DNA from: Bacillota bacterium
Lineage (GTDB): Bacteria; Bacillota; Clostridia; Lachnospirales; Lachnospiraceae
Direction of reading: 5' to 3'
DNA length: 64,000 nucleotides
NCBI GenBank assembly: GCA_023443225.1
Contig: JAEZVF010000118.1
Coordinates: 1 to 64,000 of the forward strand
The position numbers and the translations under genes were made by a program. Positions 44,009-52,491 of the stretch are shown piece by piece. Each line of letters begins with the position of its first letter. Within the stretch, counting starts at the first letter, position 1. The notes below the pieces were generated by a model. That model was given only the letters and a program-made list of their open reading frames with translations, ran no database searches and had not been told where the DNA came from.

Positions 44009-44776
44009 TTATTCCATATTTTTATCATAAATAATCTTTAAGCCTTTTAATAATAAATCACCATCATATATAATCTTCTTCTGGCAATGTTGAAGTATAA
44101 CCTTGGATAGGCCACCGGTTGCAATGACAGTTGTATTATATCCAAGTTCAGATTCAATCCGATCAATCATGCCATCAATACAAGAGGCATTGCCATAAAT
44201 AACACCGCTCTTCATACAATCGATGGAGTTTTTTCCGATCACTTTTTTAGGAGCCTCCATGCTGATACGGGGAAGTTGCGCTGTTCTTGACACTAAAGCC
44301 TCTAAGGATACCTTTATGCCCGGAAGAATAACGGTACCAATATAATTCTTATTCTTATCAATAACAGACATTGTGGTAGCTGTTCCACAATCAATGACGA
44401 TTAGTGGTGCCCCATATTCATTTACACCGGCCACTGCATCTACTACGAGGTCACTTCCGACCGTTTTGGGGTCATCCATTAAAATATTTAGACCTGTCTT
44501 GATACCGGAACCAATAATTAGTGGTTTTGCTGAAATTATTTTTTCAATCGCATCTTTAACGACGTTTACGAGCGGAGGAACAACCGAAGATATAATAACT
44601 CCCTCAATCTCTTTTACGTCTATTTTGTAAAGTTCTAGAACTGTTTTAAAACCGATTGCATATTCTAACGCTGTTTTAGATAGATCGGTAGACATGTATT
44701 CTATAAAGTAAATTTGATGATCATCAATGCATCCAATAACAATGTTGGTATTCCCCATATCGATAGCTAATATCAT
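44009..44776 (-). CDS. coaX: Type III pantothenate kinase
   Basis: Phosphorylates pantothenate, the first step of CoA synthesis, with the CoaX fold that is not inhibited by CoA. It has 255 aa. The ASKHA-type nucleotide-binding elements are visible: DMGNTNIVIGC near the N-terminus and IDCGTATTMSVID near 125-137; the TGGLSKV segment lies near the C-terminus. It precedes coaBC, and the likely pantothenate transporter gene lies upstream on the same strand, separated by a hairpin. Confidence 0.95.
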   Translation of the reverse strand: MILAIDMGNTNIVIGCIDDHQIYFIEYMSTDLSKTALEYAIGFKTVLELYKIDVKEIEGVIISSVVPPLVNVVKDAIEKIISAKPLIIGSGIKTGLNILMDDPKTVGSDLVVDAVAGVNEYGAPLIVIDCGTATTMSVIDKNKNYIGTVILPGIKVSLEALVSRTAQLPRISMEAPKKVIGKNSIDCMKSGVIYGNASCIDGMIDRIESELGYNTTVIATGGLSKVILQHCQKKIIYDGDLLLKGLKIIYDKNME

Positions 44777-44824
44777 TGCTTTTTTACCTTATCCTTTCTT
44801 CATATCAAAATAAAATCATATAGA

Positions 44825-44864
44825 GGCTGTTACAAAATAATAAATCTTTCATTTTGCAACAGCC
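44825..44864 (-). terminator. GGCTGT-type hairpin between the ECF gene and coaX
   Basis: GGCTGTTACAAAAT pairs with ATTTTGCAACAGCC (one G-U/A-C position), 12-base loop. It is a member of the recurring hairpin family. No clear T-run follows on the minus strand, so read-through into coaX is possible. Confidence 0.6.
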
Positions 44865-44884
44865 ACTATGTAACTGTGATTGTA

Positions 44885-45523
44885 CTATTCTGTATACTTC
44901 ACTTTAATTAAAACCTGACCGATACCGGTAACCAGTATACCTGCAACGATAGCCTCAGGAACACCTTGTGTGCCAATAACGGTTAATATCAATCCATATA
45001 ATGCATCCGCAGCAATTCCTTTTGCTTCAGAATAGCTAGTGCCAAATAAGAAGTAAATGCCATTCATTACCAATAGCGTATTTGTTAAAGAACCAGCTAC
45101 ACCTGCGCCTGCAAATGCAATTATTTTTGCACCTTTTTTATTTTTTAGTAATTTTAATATAAATCGGAATATGAAATATGCTACAATACCGATTAAGATA
45201 CGTGGGACAAAGCAAACAATTAGGCTGTTTAGTCCACCATGAATTCCTCCCGCTGTATAAAAGGGTGAGAATACAAAGGACGTAATATTCGGATTTAACG
45301 TATTATTTAGTAAACTGGTTAGTCCAAATATTGTGCCTAAAACTGCTCCCATCTTAGGACCTAATAATAGTGCCCCTAGAATTACCGGAATATGGATAAT
45401 GGTTGCATTCATAAAGCCCAACGGAATATATCCAAGATACGGTATAAAAGCCATAATCATAATTATGGCAGAGAATAGCGCTAACTGCACCAGTCTCAAA
45501 GTTTTTTCTGATCGATTATTCAA
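44885..45523 (-). CDS. ECF transporter S-component, probably for pantothenate
   Basis: Substrate-binding membrane subunit of an energy-coupling-factor vitamin importer, 212 aa, with six hydrophobic segments. FSAIIMIMAFIPYLGYIPLGFMNATIIHIPVI (in pieces) and GPKMGAVLGTIFGLTS are typical of S-components. Pantothenate is inferred only from the downstream coaX and coaBC. The shared EcfA/EcfT module is not in the window. The start is taken as TTG at 45523, because AGGAGG lies 7 bases upstream of it; a longer frame from an ATG at 45568 has no ribosome site. Confidence 0.82.
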   Translation of the reverse strand: MNNRSEKTLRLVQLALFSAIIMIMAFIPYLGYIPLGFMNATIIHIPVILGALLLGPKMGAVLGTIFGLTSLLNNTLNPNITSFVFSPFYTAGGIHGGLNSLIVCFVPRILIGIVAYFIFRFILKLLKNKKGAKIIAFAGAGVAGSLTNTLLVMNGIYFLFGTSYSEAKGIAADALYGLILTVIGTQGVPEAIVAGILVTGIGQVLIKVKYTE

Positions 45524-45602
45524 TTGTTTTCCTCCTGTTATTATTCTCCCAAAGGAGATACAATACATTACGACGTCATTATAACATTTAGTCCCATAAA
45601 GC

Positions 45603-46058
45603 TCAATTATTTTTTGTATGATTCAAACACTTTATACAAAGGCTATAAAAAGATTCTTCAAAAAGTGCATCATCTTCCTTGGAGCGTTTTTTGATAGAAC
45701 GGGTATGACCACCGGCTCTTCTTTGTTTTTTTGAAAGATGACGTTCAAACATAAGCATATCTATGTTTTCATCTGTATAATATCTACCGTTCTGATTGAT
45801 AGCATAGCTACGTCTGCCAAGTGCCATGGAAGCAACACCGTAATCCTGTGTGACCACAATATCTCCAGGCTCCGTACTATTAATCAATGCAATATCAACG
45901 GCATCCGGAGCTTTACTGACCTGAACAATCTCACTATAGTCTGATTCCAGAATGTGGCTGGTATCAATAAACATTATCACCGGTATAGTGAGACTTTTAG
46001 CAATTTTTTCGATAATATGCTTTACCGGACAAGCATCTGCATCTACTAATATTTTCAT
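45603..46058 (-). CDS. YaiI/YqxD family protein (DUF188)
   Basis: 151 aa, with the family opening MKILVDADACPVKH and internal DIVVTQDYGVASMAL and YTDENIDMLMFERHLSKKQRR. The fold is related to PIN-like nucleases and the acidic residues (DADACP, TQDYG) could bind metal, but the cellular role is unknown. The start aligned with the family is the ATG at 46058; the longer frame begins at a GTG 12 bases earlier. It follows the ProX-like gene on the same strand. Confidence 0.88.
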   Translation of the reverse strand: MKILVDADACPVKHIIEKIAKSLTIPVIMFIDTSHILESDYSEIVQVSKAPDAVDIALINSTEPGDIVVTQDYGVASMALGRRSYAINQNGRYYTDENIDMLMFERHLSKKQRRAGGHTRSIKKRSKEDDALFEESFYSLCIKCLNHTKNN

Positions 46059-46092
46059 GTCTTCTTTCACCTTCTCCCTTCTGCGTGAGCTG

Positions 46093-46644
46093 TTACAAAT
46101 CTACAATGATTGGTTCGTGTTGTGTATAGGGCAAAAATTTCTCCAATAAATCTATGGTTCTTATCTTCATACTAGTAGTATTAATACAAGGATGACAACC
46201 AACAAATTCATTGCTAAGAATCTCTCGGTCGATTAATAATTGTACCCTATGCTCATGGTCATTCATCAAGCCCATTACACTGACAGAACCAGGAGTAATG
46301 CCGAGAAGTTCTTCCATGTATTTAGAAGCAGCAAAGGAAAGTCGTGATGTTTGTATTTGCCGGCTAAGTTCAGCTGTTTTATATTTTTTATTACCTGGCA
46401 TCATTAATAAGTAAAAGTTTGTGTTTTGTGTATTGCAGAGAAACAAGTTTTTGCAGATCTCAATTTTTAATTTTTCTTCTACTTCAAAGCAGGAGTCAAT
46501 ACTAGGAGTGACATCGTGATCTAAACGTTCATATTTAATTCCCAAACGTTCTAATATATCATACACTTTCATTTCTTTTTCTAAACGTCCTGTAGAATCC
46601 GGCCGAGTAGAATATATATTTGAATCGATAAATAAATGAGTCAT
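46093..46644 (-). CDS. YbaK/ProX-type prolyl-tRNA editing domain protein
   Basis: Free-standing aminoacyl-tRNA deacylase of the YbaK/ProX (PrdX) type, 183 aa, expected to hydrolyse mischarged Ala- or Cys-tRNAPro. Landmarks: CKNLFLCNTQNTNFYLLMMPG (in the active-site strand), GSVSVMGLMND, VQLLIDREIL and the terminal EFVGCHPCINTTSMKI. In Clostridium such genes may sit with proline reductase (prd), but no prd genes are present here. The ribosome site AAAGGAG precedes the ATG. It is likely to be co-transcribed with the YaiI gene. Confidence 0.88.
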   Translation of the reverse strand: MTHLFIDSNIYSTRPDSTGRLEKEMKVYDILERLGIKYERLDHDVTPSIDSCFEVEEKLKIEICKNLFLCNTQNTNFYLLMMPGNKKYKTAELSRQIQTSRLSFAASKYMEELLGITPGSVSVMGLMNDHEHRVQLLIDREILSNEFVGCHPCINTTSMKIRTIDLLEKFLPYTQHEPIIVDL

Positions 46645-46897
46645 CAGGAATCTCCTTTATTGATTAAAACTAATTTTGATATCAGACTAGAAATGTTTGG
46701 GTTTAGTGTATCACAAGAAAAATAATATAACAAGAAAATATCATCTTGGGGTAAATATTCCAAAAATTCTTATCTAACTATTTTATATGATAAAATGAAA
46801 GCACAATGAGGAATCGCAAGTTTAATTGCGCATTCCAATTAGAGCAATAAATACGTATTTTGTTCATGATATAATAAAAAGATTATACTGGTAATAG

Positions 46898-46926
46898 TTG
46901 AAATACTTGGAAAAATATGATATAAA
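46898..46926 (+). promoter_or_regulatory. Promoter of the PPC-repeat protein gene
   Basis: TTGAAA (46898-46903), 17-base spacer, TATAAA (46921-46926) with an upstream TG. The rest of the 330-base divergent gap 46645-46974 holds a 12-bp palindrome AAATACGTATTT (46849-46860) and a weak hairpin (46810-46836); nothing else was recognised. Confidence 0.65.
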
Positions 46927-46974
46927 TTAATGGAAATAGTAAATTCTTAAATAAAAATAAGAAGGGGACTTTAA

Positions 46975-48122
46975 ATGAAAAAATTATTATTAAATGGGAC
47001 AAGGAAGGCATTTCTATTGATGGCATTGCTTGTACTAGCGATTTCTTTTAATAAAGATTATGCCAAGGCAGCAGATGCAACAATAAAAGCTCTAAATGTT
47101 AAAACTGGGAAAGAAACAGCTACATCCGAGAACAGTCATACTGGTAAGATAATAACTGGAGCAAATGGCGATAAAACCTCGATTATTGAAGTGAGTACAG
47201 ATTGCTCTGGCTTAATGTACTTTGATTACAAAGGCAATAATACGGATACCCTCTACTTCACCCTATTTGAGGATGCAGCTTGTACACAACAGATGGGAAT
47301 TAGTTCTGTAAAAGCTTCAACTGAAACAGTATCAACGGATGATTTCGAAGTTCCCCAGGCAGGAACCTATTATCTGGAATTAAAAAATTATGGGTCATCA
47401 GACATTGATTACTCCATAACTGCATATGTAATTTCAGCTGATGACAGTGATCTTGCTGATGGTGAAAGTAGATATGTTTCATTAACAAGTTATGAAGATA
47501 GTAACTTTTATAAAATTGTACTTAAAAAGCAGGGGCAATCAAAGTATATACTACGTATGCCAATGGAGAATCTTGCTATGCCGATGTAGACGTATATAAA
47601 AAGGTCGACAATAAAATGAAATTGGTTTCAGAAGGAGATGCTTCTCCCGAGGGCACGGTTAGTGGATTAGCAAAAGGTACTTACTATATTAAATTATCCA
47701 ATGGAAGTTCCAAGATTTATTCGATTGGATATAAGTTTTACAGTATAGCTGATAAAAGTGGTTCAACGAAGGCAAAAGCAGGAACACTTAAGATTGGTAA
47801 AGCTTCAGAAGGTTTGTTACTCACAACGGATAAAAGCAGTAAGGTTGATTGGTATAAACTTAAAACGACGAAGAAGAAAGCTACCACAATTACTTTATTT
47901 GGAGAAGTCACTGGTGGTGTTACTTTAGAATTCATTGATTCTAAAGGGGATAGTTTTGGAAAGCTTTATATTAGCGCCTATACTACGGAAGATTCAGGAT
48001 CACCATATGTAAGTTCTTATTATGATACAGAAGGTAAATTACCAAAGGGAACCTATTATGTGAAAGTAACAAAAGACGACAAAGATGTATCCGGATATTA
48101 TACCATTATGGTTAGCCAATAA
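46975..48122 (+). pseudogene. Secreted PPC-repeat protein, interrupted by a frameshift
   Basis: Two adjacent reading frames (46975-47589 and one ending at 48122) form one protein of about 382 aa. The first has a signal peptide (KAFLLMALLVLAISF...AKAA) and one PPC-like beta module ending GTYYLELKNYG. It breaks off near 47540; shifting by one base there restores K-V-Y-T-T-Y-A-N-G-E-S and runs into a second and third module (GTYYIKLSNG and GTYYVKVTKDD, ending GYYTIMVSQ). Adding one A to the AAA at about 47539-47541 repairs it. PPC domains are usually appendices of secreted enzymes; no enzyme domain is seen here. It could be a true pseudogene or a sequencing error. Confidence 0.8.
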
Positions 48123-48139
48123 AATATAAGAAGTTATGA

Positions 48140-48166
48140 CAAGGGGCTGTTGTAAGACAGCCCTTA
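48140..48166 (+). terminator. GGCTGT-type hairpin
   Basis: AAGGGGCTGT / ACAGCCCTT with a 6-base loop, after the PPC-repeat gene. TATGACAAGGGGCTGT here is identical to the sequence at the hairpin after clpX. Confidence 0.65.
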
Positions 48167-48200
48167 TCATCTGCAGTTTTTAGTAAAAGGAAATATTCGC

Positions 48201-48230
48201 TTGACAAGTTAATATTCGATGGAGTAATAT
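48201..48230 (+). promoter_or_regulatory. Promoter of the CDF transporter gene
   Basis: TTGACA (48201-48206), 18-base spacer, TAATAT (48225-48230). The start near 48237 is just upstream of the riboswitch. Confidence 0.7.
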
Positions 48231-48244
48231 GTAAACATTATATC

Positions 48245-48414
48245 TCTTTGCACTGCATACAAATCTACAGTACAAACTGAGCAGGCGATGAATCATTAGA
48301 TTCGTGGGGCTGGGCCGAATGTATCGGCAACAGATGAGCATTTAATATTTAACATTTAACATTAAAATTTGCACATCTGTGGGACAGTAGTATGTTCCAT
48401 AGGTGTGTTTTTTT
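48245..48414 (+). promoter_or_regulatory. NiCo/czcD-type riboswitch with terminator, upstream of the CDF gene
   Basis: The leader carries the conserved blocks of the czcD/NiCo riboswitch: CTACAGTACAAACTGAGCAGG (split across 48264-48284), GGGGCTGGGC (48306-48315) and GTGGGACAGTAG (48379-48390). The last block is also the 5' arm of a terminator: CACATCTGTGGGA (48372-48384) pairs with TTCCATAGGTGTG (48395-48407), followed by seven T. Metal binding would occupy the GGGACAG strand and prevent termination, turning on the exporter. The class was described as Ni/Co-sensing; later work reported a response to Fe(II). A closely similar element lies at 49711. Confidence 0.88.
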
Positions 48415-48473
48415 ACCTTATGAATGGAATACAGGCAGGATATTGAGTATTAATCCACAAGGAGGCTTCTTGC

Positions 48474-49652
48474 ATGATTCAAATACTAGTTAAATTATTT
48501 ATTAAAGATTATGAAAAAACGGAAAGGATTAAAGTGAGAACGGCTTATGGCGTTCTGGCCAGTATTGTTGGTGTTATTTGTAATGTAATATTATTTGGAA
48601 CAAAAATGATAATTGGCGTTACGATCAATAGCATATCTGTCATGGCAGATGCTTTCAATAATTTGTCGGATGCAGCATCCTCAATTATTGGCCTATTTGG
48701 GGTAAAAATTTCAGAAAGACCAGCGGATAAAGAGCACCCGTTTGGGCACGGGAGATTTGAATATATTACGGCATTAGCAGTTGCCTTTTTAGTTTTGCAG
48801 GTAGGTTTTTTCTGTTTTAAAAGTTCAATTGGTAAGGTGATTAATCCAGAAGTGGTGGAATTTAACACCATTTTGGTGGGTATCCTTTTTCTTTCCGTAT
48901 TAGTAAAAGTATGGTTAGCACACTTTAATAAGACATTAGGAAAAAGAATTAATTCAAGTGTTATGAAAGCAACTGCTGCCGATGCATTTGGAGATGTGCT
49001 TATTACCTCTGCAACGATAATTTCAATTCTAATTGGTAAAATTACAGGTCTACAAATCGATGGTTGGATGGGATTGATTGTATCTATTTTTGTCTTATAT
49101 TCCGGATTTAGCATTGCAAAGGAAACACTAGAACCTTTGCTGGGAAAACCGGTTGAGAAAGAAATATATCAGGCAATAACAGAAATGGTAGAAAGTTATG
49201 AAGGCATTGTGGGGAGTCATGACTTGATTGTTCATAATTATGGACCATCCCATACTATGGCAACGATACATGCAGAGGTACCGAATGATTCTAATCTAGA
49301 ATCGGCTCATGAAACCATTGATGCAATTGAGAGAGATGTTTTGCGGGAAATGGGTATCTTTCTGGTGATTCACATGGACCCAATCGAAGTGTCTGATAGG
49401 GAAGTGCTTGAGAAGAAAAATCTGGTTATGGATGTAATTAGAGATATAGAGCCCAAAGCAACGATACATGATTTTCGTGTAGTGAATGGAGAGAATCAAA
49501 TTAACTTTATTTTTGATTTGGTAGTTCCGTATTCTTACAATGAAGATCAGGAACAAAAACTGTTAATGAACATTTTAGAGCTTGTACAAAGCAAAGATTG
49601 TAGGTACCAGTGTATTATCACAATAGAAAATAGTTTTGTTGCAGATGAATAA
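48474..49652 (+). CDS. Cation diffusion facilitator metal exporter
   Basis: CDF family divalent-metal/proton antiporter, 392 aa. Six membrane segments (about 28-215) are followed by a cytoplasmic domain longer than usual (about 215-392), apparently with two modules (YGPSHTMATIHAEVP, then VNGENQINFIFDLVVP). The transport-site residues read N62-xxx-D66 in TM2 (DAFNNLSD) and D170-xxx-D174 in TM5 (DAFGD). This N-D/D-D set is reported for Mn-type CDFs, whereas zinc exporters usually have H-D/H-D. The riboswitch upstream ties it to Ni/Co/Fe excess. AAGGAGG precedes the ATG. Confidence 0.93.
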   Translation: MIQILVKLFIKDYEKTERIKVRTAYGVLASIVGVICNVILFGTKMIIGVTINSISVMADAFNNLSDAASSIIGLFGVKISERPADKEHPFGHGRFEYITALAVAFLVLQVGFFCFKSSIGKVINPEVVEFNTILVGILFLSVLVKVWLAHFNKTLGKRINSSVMKATAADAFGDVLITSATIISILIGKITGLQIDGWMGLIVSIFVLYSGFSIAKETLEPLLGKPVEKEIYQAITEMVESYEGIVGSHDLIVHNYGPSHTMATIHAEVPNDSNLESAHETIDAIERDVLREMGIFLVIHMDPIEVSDREVLEKKNLVMDVIRDIEPKATIHDFRVVNGENQINFIFDLVVPYSYNEDQEQKLLMNILELVQSKDCRYQCIITIENSFVADE

Positions 49653-49710
49653 TCATAGTTTTCCGTGTAACATAATTAGAGGCTTCTGAATATAGTGGCT
49701 ATATATATTC

Positions 49711-49874
49711 TCTTTGCACTGCAAAACGCATTCGTGCGCAATTCTACAGTACAAACTGATCAGGCCAGAATGAGAAATTTAAACCATTCACGGGAGCCGG
49801 GCTGCAAGACAGCAGCAGGAAGAATTACACCTGCGGGACAGTAGTTTACTACATGTGTTCCGCAGGTGTATTTT
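49711..49874 (+). promoter_or_regulatory. Second NiCo/czcD-type riboswitch, upstream of a P-type ATPase
   Basis: It shares CTCTTTGCACTGCA and TCTACAGTACAAACTGA with the first copy, then CAGG (49761), GGGAGCCGGGCTG (49792-49804) and GCGGGACAGTAG (49834-49845). The last block is again the left arm of a terminator: ACACCTGCGGGA (49827-49838) pairs exactly with TCCGCAGGTGT (49859-49869), followed by ATTTTG. The loop between the CAGG and GGGCTG blocks differs from the first copy, so these are not a recent exact duplication. Confidence 0.87.
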
Positions 49875-49917
49875 GCATTGTTATAGAGGTATCTTTCCGA
49901 TATTGGAGGCTGCTTTT

Positions 49918-52491
49918 ATGACGCGTTATCATGGATTGACAACAAAAGAAGTGAAAGAACTACAAAGACAACATGGCAAAAATGAACTAAGTATTGATCG
50001 AAAGAATCCTTTGCTTCATATCATACTTCATACTGTCAGAGAACCAATATTTATCTTACTAACGGCTTCTGCCATAATTTATTTCCTTTTAGGAGAAGCA
50101 GGCGAAGGAATCATTATGCTGGCATTTGTGGCTGGAATTATAGGTATGGATGCTTTACAAGAATGGAAAACCGATAAAGTGTTGACGGAATTAAAAAAAC
50201 TATCCCAGCCATTAATCCATGTAATACGTGATGAGATCGAAGTTACTATAAGTGCGTCTGATTTAGTACCTGGAGACATAATGCTTGTTGAGGAGGGGAG
50301 TAAGATACCAGCAGATGGATATGTTATATCGTCGCATGACTTTTGTATCGATGAAAGTTTATTGACAGGAGAATCGGGCGAGGTGTGGAAAAATCCGGTA
50401 GACGATAATGAAGATGTTTGTCAAGATGAAGTGTTCACGGAACATGAATCAGAGCTAGTAATAACCGAGACCAGCCTTACGCGTGAAGATTATTGCTATG
50501 CTGGCACACTTGTTACGCAGGGAAATGCTACGATATACGTAGATAAGATAGGGTTTGATACGGTATATGGGAAAATTGGACGGAATGTTGTATATGTACC
50601 CAATAAACCCACACCTTTGCAGCAACAAATGAAAAGCCTGACAAGGTACGTTACCTGGATTGCGTTATTTCTATTTATATTGGTAAGTATCATTACGTAT
50701 TTGAATCTTCCCAAGGAGCAGTTATCTGACAGAATTATTCATAGTTTACTTGCAGGGGTTGTATTGTCACTATCAATGATACCTGCAGAATTCCCTGTGA
50801 TACTTACGGTATTTCTTTCTATGGGGGCACTCCGTCTTACTAGAAAGAATGCTTTGATTCGCAAATTACCCTCGGTTGAAACTTTAGGTGCTGTCTCTGT
50901 TATTTGTGTAGATAAAACCGGGACCATAACCAAGAATGAAATGGAAGTCAAAGCTGTATGGACGAATCAGTGTGAAGAAGACCTTTTAATAATTACCGCT
51001 GGCTTGGCTTGTGACTGGATACCTCATGATTCAATGGAAAAAGCTATCTTACTATACGGTAACCAATTAGGGATAATGGAAGAAGATTTGTTTCGTGGAA
51101 ATTTTATTATGGGATACCCTTTTACACAGGAATGTAAAACAATGGCTCATGTATGGGAGATGGACGGTAGTATACGGATTGCAGCGAAAGGATCTCCAGA
51201 GTGGATTCTTGAACATTGTCATTTATCTTCCGAAATACGTATACAGGCAGAGAAGGAAGCGGAAGATTTGTCAAGACAGGGGTTGCGGGTAATTGCTGTT
51301 GGTTCAATGGATATTGGGTTGAAAGAAACTGTTCCATCATCCTTAATGGAATGTCAATTTAGATTATATGGATTGATCGGGTTCATGGATCCGCCCAAGG
51401 AGTTTATAGCAGATGATATACGAAGATGCAGGGAAGCGGGGATTCGAGTAGTAATGATAACAGGGGATAATGGTAACACAGCGACAGCCATTGCCAAGCA
51501 GATTCATCTACCTTACTGTGAAGAAACCATAACAGGAGATGCGGTTTCCCGCTTAAGTGATTTCGAATTACAAAAGGTTGTGAAAACAGTCAATATCTTT
51601 TCCAGGGTAGTTCCAGAACAAAAAATGCGAATTGTAAAAGCGTTGCAGGAAAATGGAGCAGTGGTAGGAATGACAGGTGATGGAGTAAATGATGCACCTG
51701 CATTAAAAAATGCAGATATTGGTATTGCAATGGGACATAAGGGTTCAGAAGTTACCAGAGAAGCAGCAGATTTGGTTTTGTTAGACGATGATTTCTCAAC
51801 GATTATCAGCACAATAAAGGACGCAAGGAGAATCTATAATAATATTCAAAAAGCGATAGGGTATGTCTTTACAATTCATATCCCAATAGCCTTAGCTTGC
51901 CTCATCGGCCCACTTCTTCATATAATACCTGAACAACTAATGCTATTGCCGCTGCATGTTGTATTGCTAGAACTGATAATGAATCCCACCTGTTCCACTG
52001 TACTAGAACGCCAACCTGCTGACAACGATATTATGGAACGTGGGCCAAGGACACCGACTGCAAAACTCTTTGATATCCATAATATGTTGAAAAGCCTGGT
52101 TCAAGGTTTTACAATATTTATTGCCTCCTTCGGATTGTATTATCTTTTCTTGCGTTTTGTTCCAGATAATATTGCTTTGGCTCGGACCGTAGGATTAAGT
52201 GTTTTAATCCTATCAAATATTTTTTTGATTTTAGTAAACAGTTCAGAGACAGAAAGATCTTATAAATCTGCAAAACGGTTGTTACAAGATAGAAGTATTT
52301 TAATCATTGGAATAGTAACTATATTATTATTGTTATGCATTCTTTATAGTCCTATTTCAAAATTATTAATGTTAACTCCTTTGTGCGGGGTTCATTTGGT
52401 TCTTGTCATTCTTACCGCATTTGTATCAGTATTCTGGTATGAATTTGTTAAACTATTAAAATATAATACTAATAATAATCACGAAAAATGA
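49918..52491 (+). CDS. P-type cation-transporting ATPase, metal-riboswitch controlled
   Basis: P2-like ATPase, 857 aa. Landmarks: TGES near 150, the phosphorylated D332 in DKTGTITKN, TGD and GDGVNDAPALKNADIGIAMG in the P domain, and about ten membrane segments. There is no N-terminal CxxC metal domain, so it is not a P1B heavy-metal ATPase by architecture. The M4 ion-site motif is PAEFPV (289-294) instead of PEGL of Ca pumps. An acidic insert (about 161-190) follows TGES. The riboswitch upstream argues for export of a transition metal (Ni, Co, Fe or Mn). The ATG at 49918 has GGAGG 8 bases upstream; a longer frame would start inside the terminator stem. Confidence 0.9.
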   Translation: MTRYHGLTTKEVKELQRQHGKNELSIDRKNPLLHIILHTVREPIFILLTASAIIYFLLGEAGEGIIMLAFVAGIIGMDALQEWKTDKVLTELKKLSQPLIHVIRDEIEVTISASDLVPGDIMLVEEGSKIPADGYVISSHDFCIDESLLTGESGEVWKNPVDDNEDVCQDEVFTEHESELVITETSLTREDYCYAGTLVTQGNATIYVDKIGFDTVYGKIGRNVVYVPNKPTPLQQQMKSLTRYVTWIALFLFILVSIITYLNLPKEQLSDRIIHSLLAGVVLSLSMIPAEFPVILTVFLSMGALRLTRKNALIRKLPSVETLGAVSVICVDKTGTITKNEMEVKAVWTNQCEEDLLIITAGLACDWIPHDSMEKAILLYGNQLGIMEEDLFRGNFIMGYPFTQECKTMAHVWEMDGSIRIAAKGSPEWILEHCHLSSEIRIQAEKEAEDLSRQGLRVIAVGSMDIGLKETVPSSLMECQFRLYGLIGFMDPPKEFIADDIRRCREAGIRVVMITGDNGNTATAIAKQIHLPYCEETITGDAVSRLSDFELQKVVKTVNIFSRVVPEQKMRIVKALQENGAVVGMTGDGVNDAPALKNADIGIAMGHKGSEVTREAADLVLLDDDFSTIISTIKDARRIYNNIQKAIGYVFTIHIPIALACLIGPLLHIIPEQLMLLPLHVVLLELIMNPTCSTVLERQPADNDIMERGPRTPTAKLFDIHNMLKSLVQGFTIFIASFGLYYLFLRFVPDNIALARTVGLSVLILSNIFLILVNSSETERSYKSAKRLLQDRSILIIGIVTILLLLCILYSPISKLLMLTPLCGVHLVLVILTAFVSVFWYEFVKLLKYNTNNNHEK

